A DNA stretch of 64,000 nt, from contig NW_020170430.1 in assembly GCF_000524195.1 (NCBI RefSeq), forward strand, positions 501,859 to 565,858, written 5' to 3'. This document shows positions 1-12,900 of the stretch, piece after piece. This DNA is from Echinococcus granulosus. Lineage: Eukaryota > Platyhelminthes > Cestoda > Cyclophyllidea > Taeniidae. Numbering within the stretch: position 1 is the stretch's first letter; every line of letters begins with the position of its first letter. The position numbers were made by a program, and so were the translations under genes. Under the pieces are notes generated by a model that saw only the letters and a program-made list of their open reading frames with translations, was not told where the DNA came from and ran no database searches.

Positions 1-570
1 CATGTAACTGGAAAGATACTTTACAGTGGTCCCTATCCTTTCTAAAAGCCTCAGGGAGCTGTAAAATAGTAGATTAACGTAAAAAATGCGTCTCTGTATT
101 AATTTGAGGATAAAATAGGTGCCTTAAGGAGAACTCTTTTCACTTGACATGCAAGTTTATATTGCCATAATACCACACCATAGTAGGTGATATTTCTGCA
201 AGAGGACAAAAATTATGAAGTTTTGTAACTACTTCATGATCACCATTTATTTACTCTACACTGTTATATATGTGCATATTTAATAACTTTAAAACCCTTA
301 TCAGATCTTAACTTACACCTTGTCCTCCTAATCAAAATAAACTTGCTTATTTTCATGTGTCTTCAGCAAGTTCCCAATGACTTTTCATGCTTGGTTGGTT
401 TTTAAAGATCATATGAACTGCGCAATGACCTTAGACGTAAACTAGTCGGCATAGCAACGAAATAGCGGTACTTAAGATGCCGCAATCGAAGTTTTCTGGG
501 ACGGGAAAGCTGAGGATGAGGCATACAGTAATTCAAATTTCCCTACTTAAAAGTTCAGCCAGACGCAGCT
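1..570. other. 5' flank without recognisable gene
   Basis: AT-rich sequence with no long open frame and no repeat I recognise. Just before the first gene there is an acceptor-like site: the AG at 567-568 lies two bases before the ATG at 571, so an untranslated or N-terminal exon could lie in this stretch. I could not place one. Confidence 0.4.
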
Positions 571-1677
571 ATGGCTATGTTTGACGACATTTCTAAAGAA
601 TTGGAAGAGGAACGAAAGGCAAATATTGCTTCTAGGTTTTGCCTATTCTCGATGTTTAGGTTTTTGAAACCGAAATGAGGAAGATTAAAAATGATCGTGA
701 CCAACTTGCCCAAAGGACTTCGGAGTTTAACAAGCGTCTTTTGGCACATGAGGAAAATCGCGTTGAAACAAATAATAGGATCCAAAATGCACTTAAAAAA
801 TTTCAGATAGAAAAAGCTAGAACGAAAAATATAGAGAAGGAAATCAGCAAGTTGTTGGAGTTTTTTAGTACTTATATGCAGTCTCAAAGAAAGCTATTCA
901 CTGTTACAAGTTCTTAAGTCTGAAAAGGACCGCAGCCTACGTTATTTTACTCAGTTTTATACATTTTTAAACTCCGCTGTACAGTGTTCCGAAGAATTCG
1001 GTGATATTAATGACCTAATTAGTCGTGCCGATGCACTCAAATCACTTCATCTAGTAACAGTGTCAAATCTGAGTAAGTTATCCTTAGGAATTGAAGGATC
1101 GAGAGACGGAAAGTCTTAAAATAATTGAAGAACTCCAGAGGTCTGTACATCTCGCGCAGTTAGTACGGTTTTTTCATGCTTTTACTTCAGGCAAAAACTG
1201 AACATCTACTAGAGGTCTATAATAACTTGATTGCAATGGAAAAGAAACATAACGAATTATACATAAGAAACTTCAATCGTGCCAAACAAATCGCTGCCAA
1301 AGAAAAAGCATATGTGAACATGAAGGAAGCACTTGGTACTCTCAGAATGTAGGTCAGTAAAGTTTCCGCTCAAAAATAGGGCAATAATGAATACGTATCA
1401 TCGCCTAGATGGTCATATTCATAAACCTTCATCAGTATCGGTCGAAAATGCCCTAGACTTTGTAAGTTATCGACTGATTTGAGTGGAAATCTTATATCAA
1501 TTATGCATGTAACTTTGCCAAAGGACTCCCTCTTTTATGTGCCGCCTTAGATCTGACTTTTTTGCTTATATGACAACTTCCACTCCTACTTTTCGAGGCG
1601 AAACTACTTCTCAATGTAATCTACCCGCTCTATGTTCGCCATTCTAGATAATGAACTACATCATTGACCTCGAACAG
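571..1677 (+). CDS. CFAP73/CCDC42: CFAP73/CCDC42-family coiled-coil axonemal protein (3' end unresolved)
   Basis: Proteins of this family (DUF4200 coiled coil) belong to the ciliary and sperm-flagellar axoneme and support dynein arm docking. Exons joined in frame are 571-635, 680-850, 882-1053, 1088-1162, 1191-1348, 1380-1461 and 1648-1677, giving 251 residues. Six GT-AG introns separate them: 44, 31, 34, 28, 31 and 186 nt. The product is almost entirely charged coiled coil. Family landmarks are the aromatic stretch YFTQFYTFL in exon 3, matching the YxIFxxYL region of human CCDC42, and ALGTLRMAIMN across exons 5-6, matching LLGTIKMATLN. The spacing between these landmarks equals the human spacing when the 28-nt intron is used. 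The start at 571 is the first in-frame ATG after a stop at 529; human proteins have about 40 more N-terminal residues, so an upstream exon may be missing. A possible last exon is 1968-2057 (TAG), which is weak. CFAP73 and CCDC42 cannot be told apart here. Confidence 0.72.
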
Positions 1678-2202
1678 GTAAACAAGTTATTGCTGCAAGA
1701 ACAACAATGATCATGAACTCAAATAAAATTTCCAACTTATTCATTCGTGTGTTATTAGAATATAAGAAAGCAAGTAATCAATGATTACCTGGGGTGAATA
1801 AACACGAAATCCAGTGTGATTTTGTCATTCATCAATTTCTCATTCAAAACAATTACCGTAACCATATAAACGTAAAACCAACTTCGTATTTGCTAAAATG
1901 GGTAGGTGGAACTGCTCTTAAAATGCATGGGGAGAAAACGAGCACTAGACTTTAAGATTTTCTGCAGATGGTTGAAGGGATTTTGTGCTTTGATGTGATA
2001 AGTTGCGACTTCAGTTCGCGGATAGTGCAAAGATTTTTCGCCAATGTAGTTGAATAGATTAGCACGCTCAAAGTAAATGATGAGATTGGCAACTTAACTT
2101 CTATTTAGTGATTGGAATTTACGCATTGGGCACTTGGATGGCCCAAAACATCCTATGTTTCCGTTTTGCAGGAAGTTGGAAGCGACGATGAATGTAAGAA
2201 TC

Positions 2203-2208
2203 TTTATT
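2203..2208 (-). other. poly(A) signal AATAAA for PIGL
   Basis: AATAAA on the minus strand, 73 nt beyond the PIGL stop codon, at a normal distance for 3'-end formation. Confidence 0.5.
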
Positions 2209-2280
2209 TTAAATAACAAAAGAGCTAGTAACGTAAAATTCCAAGATATAAACAATAGGTACAGAAAAGAAGCGTCCACC

Positions 2281-3000
2281 TTACCGGCTTTTTAAGGGGG
2301 AAAGAACGTTTATATACATGTACGAACTAAAGATCATGTACAAATACCGAAACCACAAAAGTTGACTTCGGTGCTGAAGCATTGCTTTGTGAGGTGTAAG
2401 AGTTCCAGAAAACGGTACATGAAAAACGTACCTGCGTTCTAGGCAGAGGGCTAGTAAAACAATCAAAGGTGTACAATATTTCAGAAGGGAGTCATATGTT
2501 TTCAAAGAGTAGACAAACACGTCGGAAACTCCCAGGGGCAGTTCGGCCAAAGCTGAGTGAATTTGACAGTGATTTGAATGGCCGCTCACACCGAAGATGT
2601 CAAATGAAATTATTGTTTTGGAATGCCACTTCCGAACAGCTTTGGAGATATATTTTTGGACGTGCCCTGCAGCCCAAATCTTGCGAGGACTATCCGGTAG
2701 TTTAGTATCACAAATCAACATATGATGTCGAATTCCAAGGATGTCTACTGCACGTCTTAGCTCATCACATCTCAGACGGCCAGAACCGTAATAGTTACCA
2801 GAAGAGAGACAAAGGAGATCAACCGGAATGTTCCATTTGAGAAGAGACAAAATAACAGGGGAGAAAAACATGCACTCATCATCCGGATGGGCAGTCACAA
2901 TCAAAACCGGCCCCTGAATAGTCGGACGTTTCAAACTCTGTCCAAAATACACTATGCACCATCCACAGAAAAACAATATTAACAGTAGGATCAAAATCAT
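2281..3000 (-). CDS. PIGL: N-acetylglucosaminyl-phosphatidylinositol de-N-acetylase
   Basis: PIG-L catalyses the second step of GPI-anchor synthesis at the cytosolic face of the ER: zinc-dependent removal of acetate from GlcNAc-PI. The single-exon frame encodes 239 residues. An N-terminal membrane anchor (residues 1-20, very Leu/Ile rich) is followed by the metal-binding AHPDDE motif near residue 38, then LCLSSGNYYGSG, FGVSGHSNH (second metal-site segment) and HRSQLLWFRYLYMIFSSYM at the C terminus. The same order occurs in human PIGL, which is 252 residues long. The frame remains open to 3117, but I chose the ATG at 3000 because it puts the hydrophobic anchor at the N terminus and fits family length. 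An acceptor-like AG lies 4 nt upstream of this ATG. The C terminus ends level with the human protein, so the gene looks complete and intronless in its coding part. Confidence 0.93.
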   Translation of the reverse strand: MILILLLILFFCGWCIVYFGQSLKRPTIQGPVLIVTAHPDDECMFFSPVILSLLKWNIPVDLLCLSSGNYYGSGRLRCDELRRAVDILGIRHHMLICDTKLPDSPRKIWAAGHVQKYISKAVRKWHSKTIISFDIFGVSGHSNHCQIHSALAELPLGVSDVFVYSLKTYDSLLKYCTPLIVLLALCLERRYVFHVPFSGTLTPHKAMLQHRSQLLWFRYLYMIFSSYMYINVLSPLKSR

Positions 3001-3117
3001 TGGACTGCGCGATTTCGCTGCCAACTCATCACAGCCTATGGAATTACGGTATACACAGCACATCGAGGTCACGGTGTTATTTATGAAGATAAAAAAAGAA
3101 AATATGCAAGTGTACAA

Positions 3118-6100
3118 ATCGGATTCGATAATTTTTATCTAAAGCACCAACTACTTTTTGATATTTTATTTTTCGCGACTACTTATTTTGGCAGTTAATT
3201 CCGACGTAATTTCACACAACTCTTCCACATTTAAAGAAAATGTCATAGGGCAAATTAATTCATAGAAAGAAAATCGCATTAAATGGCAGAACATTTTACA
3301 ATGCCGATTTAAGACAATGTATGCTAGCGCAGTTACTCAGTGTTAACCCTTCGTATTAAATTATGCTTGTTTACTTAACTTTGTGAAAATCCACATAAAC
3401 AGATAAACCAGGTGTAGGAGTCCCGTCCTTTCCGAGTACCACTCAGCTTTCCTTTTTCTTCTGCACTTTTTAACCATTTTTTGCCATTGTGTACCCAACT
3501 ATGGAAGCTCATGTGTCCGTGCGTCCTGGTCACGCTGGTTGTCACCTCAGCTATTTGTTCATTATAAACGTGTGTTCCTCAATGCTGCTTTGGCTTGTTA
3601 CACCTGTAGTTCATTTCTGGAGCGCTGAGTCTTCCATTTACGTCAGGCTTTAAGCCCCGCTTGAGAATTTTATTTTGCCGAAATACAACACATTGCTTGA
3701 GATGATATTTGTAGTAAATGTTTCCAAAGTAATTGATATCCATCTTTCCTCTAACAATCGTCGATTTTTTCTTAGTCCACAGATACTTCGAAAGTGACGG
3801 CTTGTATCCTGATAGTTAGAGTGAAGATTACATATCTTGCATAGTTTGCTCATTGCTTTGGGCATTGTCCTTAGTGATTCCTCTAAGCGCTTTCTTGTCG
3901 AACTGGACACTTAACAGGCAGCCTCCTTCTTTTAACATGCAGACCCCCTCCCTGTGTCCGATCGGTAGGCTACCCTCTCAACGACGGACTTTGTAATGAT
4001 GTGCCGTAACTGTTCCTGCGCGTGAATGTGCATTTCAAATTAGTCAATGTGGCAATGCAGTGCTCTGTATCATTTGAACCACATCTTGACTCTAAGGTGG
4101 TGGATTTTGCAGCATACTCTGAGGAATGTAACGGATCTATGATGAGCTAAATAAGATCTCTCCCTTGATAAGCGCTGGCTGTTTTGTCTTGAAGGCAAGG
4201 TAGTTGGCATTCGCTCGTGAGCTTAAAATTTTGCCTAATCCTTTTTTTGCTGCGGCATGTATTCATAAACTTCGTGGTGCAATACGCTAATGTTTGATAA
4301 AAAAAATATCAGGTGGTACCCTCACTTCGCCACTAGTGTCAATTTTAAGCATGGAATAAAGATGGAGTCTCTTGAATCTATTAAGGGTAATGCAGGTCCG
4401 GTAGAAGTCACCCACGACTTTGAGAGGTATAAGTTGCAGGTACCTGCTGCTCAAAGGCGTCCAGCACTTTCTTCTCTCCCATATATTCAAATTGCTCGTG
4501 TTGGCCTTGAAGGTCAATTTGTACTAAGGAGCCTGTAACTGCTAATCCTTCAGATACTTAAAATCGGTGTTCATACGTAATTTTGTTTACTTTCCCTTCT
4601 GACGGCACCTGTATTTGTGGTTTAGAGGAAGATCTAAGGGGCCTCTCATACACTAGAGCCTTATCGGAATCGCTACTTTGCGAAATTTTCTCACTGTTAT
4701 AGGTATTTTCGGATACAGATTTGCGAGGTAGGGGATTTGTATTACATAATCATATTGCTGTACATCCTCGAACCAACGGGTCCTGAGAGCCGGATAACCT
4801 TAGCTTTTTCAACCAGGTCAGTGTTCAATGATCTGTTCTTCCTACACGCTTCATCACTATCGGGTAATGTCTAAAATATCGCAAAAAATGTGAATATGGC
4901 AAACGTTTCTCGTCGAATGGTACATATTTGCCCTATCTATCTCTGGCCTAAGTGACTACGTGTTCTCGTCCTTTGCCAGCCTTCTATGAAAACACGTCAT
5001 CCTAAATTGCATCTCGAGCGTCAGCGTCTAGAATGAATGGCAGGGCACACGACTCGAAATTAGGCTGCACTAGAGTTGGTGCAAAGAAGGGCGTTCACTT
5101 CAGTTCCTCTAACGACTCGTTAAACCCTTTTATCCAACTGAAGTTTTCATGGGATGCTTTTCCGTTGGCACAGGTAGCGCCGAGAAACGAAATGCTAAAT
5201 CTAGAAAACTGTGGCGTTCTGTCTGACGCAGTGGTGTCAGCCATGATCGCACTTTCTGTGTGTGGTCATTGCCATCCCGTTTGGCGAAACAATGTTTCAG
5301 GTATAGTTCAATCCAAACTGTTTAATAAATCTTAGAGAGGTGTCTTATGCTTTACAGGGTCTGTAGGGCACCATTTGAAGTTTACGAAACTTCCTGATCG
5401 CAATGAAATCTGTATTATCCTTTTCTGTTTCGAGAATCTTCACTTGTCAAAATCTAACTTTGAATCCAACGTGGGGAACCACTTTTGTTGGTTAGAAAAA
5501 AGTACCCTCCTTTAGCATTCTATGGTTAACTCGGCTGAGCGCTGAAGGCTGCTCCACGATCTGTGCATTCCATGCGCCAACCCCAATGTGTAGAAACATT
5601 CACCAAAAATAGGAGCTTTCAGACGGAGAAAACTGCATTTACGCCTCTTTGCCACTTTGTTTTTATTTCGATCACACCTATCTATCTGAAATGTGGAGGT
5701 ATTATTTTTCGAGCAATTCATGTGTTGCCATCATAAGTACTGGGTGTTTTCAGGCTTAGTTAAGCTGTTATTTCTTGTATGACGCAAGAACTTCTGAAGA
5801 ACTTGCAGAACCTGTCTCGAGCCTCTTTAAATTCAGGCAACCGTAGCCAATGCTTCCTTTCTGTGACGCAGGGACTCAGTTATCAGCAAAACAAGTGGGA
5901 ATGGTTATTCTTTCTGATCGGATCCTCTTACCGCTGCCACCAATGTAGCACCCTGTACCTACCCTCAAGTCATGATAAACCAAAATGGTCCCGAACATGA
6001 CTTATTATTAAGGTACGGAAGAGGCTACAGAGGTGGCTGGTATGCCATGCCATTAAGTGGAGGTACAAAATATGACAGCCGAGAAGTTCGCGTAGACATA

Positions 6101-6929
6101 CATTAAGTTAAACAAACATCAAATCGCTGCAATACTCTCTGGTTTTAAACACCTACTACAATGACGACACCATATTTCTAATCAGAGGTTTCAATTCCCT
6201 GAAATGCAGCACTTACCCTTTTTATAACGCAATCTCCATGGGAAGTGATCTACATGATAAACTACAAAACTCGTGTGACTTCGTAGGACAGCAGAATTCC
6301 AACTAAATTTTGGGAATAGAAAAGCTCTTTCCTCTCTTTAACAGTAGACGCTAACAAGTGGAACTCAAGCGTTACCACTCTCATGGTGTCAACATGGTGA
6401 CATCGAATACATTCAAAAATGTGCGGTTAACGGACGCAGTGCACAAGTATGGACATACATCCAAGAGGCGTAACGCACACGTCAGCTTTCATCATTTGCT
6501 CCAGTAAACCCGGAACCCATTTACACGCAACACACTGCAGCTCTATTATCTAGGGAATTTGTAAATCAAGGGCGTTTGATTAACAACCATTTTCAACATT
6601 GATGAAAGAACTCCAAAGCTAATCACTTAATTTTCTTTAATTTACGGAGCATCAAGTGAAGAATCAGAAGTAACAAATAATAAGGATAGTTAGGGAGGGC
6701 AACAAAATCACGATTTTTACACACTTTCGACATTTCGATGGCAATCAAGCACTGGTTACATTAAAAAAAATTGTGGGATTAAACCCTACCAAACAGGCAC
6801 AAAAATGTATTGACACCTATAATAGAGGCATGCAAAAAGATGCATTTAGTGTAGACACGAACTCTCATCGTCAGAGAGAGAGGGAGAAAGGCGCAAGGGG
6901 ACCGTTCAGGAAGAGGGTAGAAGTTTTCC
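3118..6929. other. 3.8-kb interval with no identified gene
   Basis: Several open frames of 60-100 codons occur on the + strand (about 4290-4538, 5033-5335, 5779-6000), and one of 86 codons on the minus strand (3650-3910). Some are bounded by splice-like sites. I recognise no family in any of them, and opposite-strand frames look equally plausible, so none is called as a gene. No copy of the solo-LTR family was found here. Confidence 0.3.
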
Positions 6930-9900
6930 TCAGGCGGTGGTGGAAAGGGGAAGGTGGCTGCGTCGTGAGGGGCGCAAGCGACAGCAGAGTAGGGCGACAA
7001 GAACTGCCAGCGCCGTCGAGCAGCACACGCAAGTCACCCCGACTAAAACCATGTCGGTCGTGCTGAAGGTGTCCGCGACCGATTTTATGCTTAAAATTGC
7101 GATCGGATTGGTGGTTAAAATTGTAGTGAAGCACTTCTTGTGCAAATTGGCTACCAGAGTAAAATGGCTAAAAGCCAGATACATTTTTACAAATATTTAT
7201 TAGGCAAACAATTTACCCATGTACTGGTAAATCAAAAATTAATGTTACTACAGAGCGCATCTTCTTACCAAGAATTCGCACCCGTCCCACCGCGTTGGTG
7301 CGTTCGCATTCTCCCACTTGCTATGCTCATTATAGTAAGTAGCAAACAAACGGAAGTAAAGCGGAATTAACGGTGCAAACAAATTTATGCAAACACGAAT
7401 TGGTTAAACAACTCAGAACGCTTCAAATGGCCTTATGCAACGCAGCATAAGCAGTAGACCTTCTGTGATGTAGAACCGTGTATTGCATTCCAACACAAAC
7501 TACAAATTTCTGATATGAATAAGCTCTGCTCAAATGAAGCTTTCCATTTCGTGAGTCGGATACTTGATGATAGGAATTTGGCAAAAAAAGATAGTTCATT
7601 AAAGTGGACATTAAATGCAAATCTCCATATAAATGTTTAGATATTTTAAAGAGCATGCAGCTTCAAACAACTAAAAAAAACACTGAATAAAATAGCCCGT
7701 AAGGTGAAGAAAATCAACCTCAAAACAATCTGTCGAAGAAAACGTGTGTAATGTAGATTTAGTGTTAGTGACAGTCAGATTTGCTACTGTGGACATTATG
7801 TGAGTGCAGAGACCGATCCGGTCAAACAAATTCAGCAGAGACAAGAGCTAAAAAACAAAAATAAACGGATATCTACAGTCTAAAGCGAACGACCACACGA
7901 AATTCTACCTATTCAAGGCCCAAATAACAAAATAGTAGTTGAGACAGTAAAGACTACAAAAACTCTTGACGATGAGCCTTGCCATCACGTGTCATGGTAA
8001 CGTATGAGCTAAACATTTTTAACCCTAAGGAAACTCTTATTGATCTGATCACTTTCGTAATCAAAGTGAAAACTTGGCGTTTTCAAAATCGAAAATCGGC
8101 ACTTGGCTTGGGGACTAAAGTTTGTCAAAGCGAGACATTCAGTGTACCCAGAACAGCGAAACATGCACCAACAAAGCTAAGTAGTAGGGACATGACTGCG
8201 TTATTAATTGATGGGAGGAATTTTCTAGCGAAGCCATTGTGGGGTTGTGACCTAAAGAATGTAAAATTTCAGTTTAATGAACCTTACATAGAAGGGTGTT
8301 GGCAACTGCGCGTAAATACGACCGATTTTTCTCATTCTTACAGCCACTTTGGCGTTCTGTATCAAAGCCATTTCAGAATTTAAACCTATATAGTAGTTTC
8401 ATACCACGGGTTGAGCGCTATAACCGGGCTGTTTCACCATGAGTTAATGAATAGGGAGGCAGCAACACTCGATTCAGGAAAAGTTAGAAAGGAACCAAGA
8501 AGTGTTGTGGAGTTACGCAGTTGTCAGGCGTAAACGCGCTTTAAACACAGAGGAGGAATTATTATAAGCTATGAAACTAATCAAGCAGCAAAATAATGCG
8601 GTGACGGTGGAAATTTACTCACAATCCTTCAAAAAGGGTATTTAACTGTTTCCTCTTATAACACACCGAGTTGTAACGTGTACAACACTTGACAGGCGTG
8701 AAATTTGCCTTCATATGTAGTCTTTACAGGCAGTGTAGACAATATCCATGACCTTCTAAGCGTAAAAACGGACCTACAATTATTTACTGCGAACGACTTT
8801 GAGAAACCTTCGCTGTGTTTATGACTCGCTTGAGGTTAGGTATCATATTCTCTTGTTTCCTTTGAAGTTCTCTGCTCGAACACATTCCCGAGACAATTAA
8901 TGTCCGAAAACTTTGTAAAACAAACAAAAAAATGAATTCTAAGTTATAAGGGTCAAATGCTAGCTAATCTGACCTCTGACATGGCAAGTAAGCAGTAACC
9001 AACTTTCAACAATGATATAACTAATCCTGAATGTCATTTAACCATTGGTGACAAATATACACAAAGACCACATACTAAGCATTCATACACGATCGTTTCC
9101 CCAATTTAGATCAGGAGGCGTCCTAAAATGTGCATTTCATTCCAATCACACATTCAACGACCACTGATTTTGGTTTTTATCCAATGTATCTCTATTGAAA
9201 CTTCGTTAAAGTTAATTTAAGTGGTTTTCCACGGACAAGTGCGAACGATTGGCAATGTAACTCACCGAGAGATGGCCTCAAATGACACGTGCACACCATC
9301 CCATCGCCAAGAGGAGGGTCTGTAGTGGTGAACGAGGTAAGCTAGCAGTTCATCAGTCTTGTCTGGCATGGCAGCGAACTTATCTACTGCCACCTGCTGC
9401 CGTGCGGCCTCGGACCAACAGGCACGGCACTGCTCCGGCGAGGGGAAGACTATCTTTGGGGCGGTTGGGTCCTCCGAGGGATTGCCCGAGAGGCGTTTAT
9501 TGACCATATTGTGGGCGGTATTCAGCCAGAGTACTTCCTCGCGAGCCGACTTGGGGGCCGCGGGAAGGGTGGTGGGGTCAGGCACCTCCAACGGGAAGGG
9601 CGGCTTCTCGCCCGGACGGTGAGGGTAGATGTCCTCTTCCCCTAAACGCACGTTTGAGGTCATTTTGGCGAAGTGGAAGGCGCAGTAGCCGCAACTGAAG
9701 AAGCGCGGAACGAAGCGATTCAGGGCATGCGCGATTGGTGCGGTTCCGTCTGTAATGCGTGGAAATAAAAGGTAAATATACCCTCAGTTATTTCAAGCCT
9801 ACTCCAACATAATTCATTTCGCGCGCTTGCATTTTTTCATTTCATATTTAAACGAAGCAGCCAAGCTCCAAAGTGATCACTGTCATTATAATTTTCACCT

Positions 9901-12900
9901 TTTTATTTGTGGTAGCGTGCATTGACCAAAAAGCAGACGCATCCTTAATGGCCTCATTTAATGTTTGGGAGTCTTGGCTTTGTTTCCATGTAGAGTAATG
10001 CTTCCTGTTGCGAACAGAAGTCTTCTCTACATAAATTTAGTTGAGGTAAAAGATTGGTGATGGGAGCAGAATATGTACTTGTGGAGGGTACACGAGATTC
10101 ACCCTCTTTAGGTCAAAATATTCACCTGTTACATGCTAAAGCTAAGGGCAAGTCATAGATCTGTCTGCTGGCCAGCATCCAAAATGATTAAGCCCAAAAA
10201 TATTAAGGAATGCGAGTCTAAAAGCAGAGTAGAAGGCTGAAACGTGTATTGTTATGAATGCCTTGGCAGTGTGAGAGCCCCTATTTTTTGCACATTATGC
10301 CAGGGTTGGCGAAACCCAGAAAAAAAACATAAATCCACGTCAAGATCCGATTCGCTAAGCCGATTCTAGCAATGGAGTGGAATCTACTGACAAGAATAGG
10401 ATTTGCAACTATTCTCTGCACCCAATTCTGAACTTTCCCACAAATTTAGCATATAGGCATTTGAATGGCGAAGACCTACCCGACTTTTCACCCTGAATAT
10501 ACCTGTTCACCGTCATGGCATGGAACATGACCCACAAACCGCAGGGATAACCTCTTAAATGAGGTTTACTGCCACGGCAGGCAATGTATTGGACCTTATC
10601 CGTCGATAACTAAATAAAGACAAATGAAGAAAAAAGTATGCTTTATTATTTCGATGAGTTCCAATTTTGAAAAAATCCGTAGTCATGTTTCAAAGAAACG
10701 ATAATGAACGTGATTTCACATGAATGACAAACAGTAAACTAATAAACTCGACTGCATTATAAATTATATTCATCAGGCGGAGGTTATGCTTGACCTTCTA
10801 TCAAATATCCCATATAGAATAAGAACAAAGAACCTACTGTCACTTTAGCCAGCAGGCCTAGCCACTCCTGCTTTTGGATTTCCAATTTTTCATCAACCTT
10901 CTTCTTGAGGTATGCGATTTCCTCATTGTACTGCTGTCCCAAATCCAAGTACTTTAAAAAGAAAGAAAATAATTACTTTGATGGTGAGCTGTGGGAATTC
11001 CATATTTAAAGGCGATTGATAAGATCGTGGCATTGATCCTTTTCAGGCCACAAATAAGCTATTATTTTGCATCCTTACAAACGATTAAATTTGGAGTGCA
11101 CTTTAAAAGTGGGTGCGCGCAATAGTTCTATTTAACTCTGTTTATGTTACACAATCGGTTTTGTGAGAACGTTGAATTTTACATGTACGGTCGGACGTCG
11201 CAGAGGTGGAAAAAGACAACCGTAGTGGTGTATGCAGCGTATTAAAAACAGCGCTGATTCACCACATCCTCCGCGGACACCCACACGCCCACGCACCGTC
11301 TACACCAATTGCGGCACCCTCCAAAGCCCTTTGTGGAGGCCATATTACTATTACATGGAACCTTAGCTGCATAGTCCCATCATACGCAGCACAAACACAC
11401 CGGTCACAATTAACAACCTCAATGCTTGCTTGGCGATGACCGCGTTGGAGAGGCTGTTTAGTTCCCTGGATTGTCGACAAAGTGTACAACTCCATGGCAA
11501 AAAGACGGACAAATAAGAGTGTCCTCTGCAAAAAAGTTGCGCGAGTGACCATTTGCTAGAAGGATTGCTCCGAAAGCACTTGTAAGTAGGAACGTAATAC
11601 CAGCGACATTTAATTAGAGACTGAAAAGAAATTATGGCTACAAATGGGGTTTCAAGTTATTTAGGCACACCGATCAGCCCAATCCCCTACTTTAGGCGAC
11701 AATTAAGATATACCTATATCGGCATAGAAGCTGCAAACTTACCTTTGATAATACGGTAAGAAACTCCTTCAAAGCATCAAGATTAGCACCCTCGATTACT
11801 TTCTTCCTTCCGACATCGTGAATGAGGAGATCTTGGAGGGACGAAACGACATCGGCCGCGTAAACGGGCATCGAAAAAGTAGGAGGGTACTTCTCTTTTC
11901 CAGCATCGCTAAAAGCATTCAACATTAGATGATGGTTTAGTGGAAAAATATCCACCAAAATCAAAAAAATTGCTCGAAATCTTTTTGAGTTTAGCCATGT
12001 AACTGCCCATCGGATTACTCGTCTCAAACACATCAAAACTAATGTCTGACTTTTTCAGAACCTCTGATGTTTGTGATTGTATGGGCGAGAAAATAGGGTT
12101 TTGTTGATAAGTTGAAAGTGTAGCAAGCAAATTAGTCCCCTCGTTTATACGACTCTATGAAATGACTATTCTCATTAAACTGCCCCACACAAATTCCTTG
12201 CTTGTGATTTAAATTAGCAAACATTTGCATCATTTATCATTAATTATGGAAAACATTTCCCTCGATCGACCAAGACCTGCTTATAAGTAAGATGGATTTG
12301 AATAGGAGCCACACATTACGGTTACTAATAGCAGAAAAGAAGCTGAAAATGAAAGACGTAGCAAGAAACTTCAGTTAGGGAGTCCAAACGCAGAACCTAA
12401 CCATACATAAGCCAAGAAAGCCTAGAATTCGACGTAGGCCTCCAGTGCCTAATGGGAAAAAGCATAGTCAAAAACATGCACATCATCTAGGATCACATAA
12501 AATTTGTGTAATATGGGGTTAATGCAAGGAGTTGAACCAAATCCAAACGAAAACATTGTATATTCCATCTTACTTAGTAACTATTTCTGTTTGTTACACT
12601 CAAAATGAAGTATTTTAGTCAAATCTTTAATATTCTTCCAGATTTATGGATTTAGATGACTGTCACATGCTTTCCACCGAATTCCCAATGCTACTGATCT
12701 CACGACCTCCATATAGGCAGAAGCACCACTAGTACCCTTTGCTACCTCGCTAAAATTCTGAGAGAATTTCATCACTGACACTACCAGTTTGACTAACAGG
12801 CACTGTGCATAGCCAAATTAATTTCTGACATCACTTTTCAATTCCAATAATTACTGTTCATGTAATAACAACAACTACACCAAAATTACTTTTATCTTTC

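Noticed and set aside
2094..2279. 61-codon frame just after PIGL
   Set aside because: It lies in the PIGL 3' flank across the AATAAA signal and has no recognisable content.
3480..6000. A single multi-exon + strand gene
   Set aside because: Many open blocks look protein-like, but blocks on the opposite strand look equally good and no family or consistent set of phases emerged.
6773..7203. Several overlapping frames on both strands at the GC-rich patch
   Set aside because: They are shadows of the QSOX C-terminal exon (7089-6930, minus), which is supported by phase and by its membrane segment.
7979..8383. 134-codon frame in QSOX intron 10
   Set aside because: Begins with TTG, lies inside an intron on the other strand, and has no recognisable domain or splice partners.
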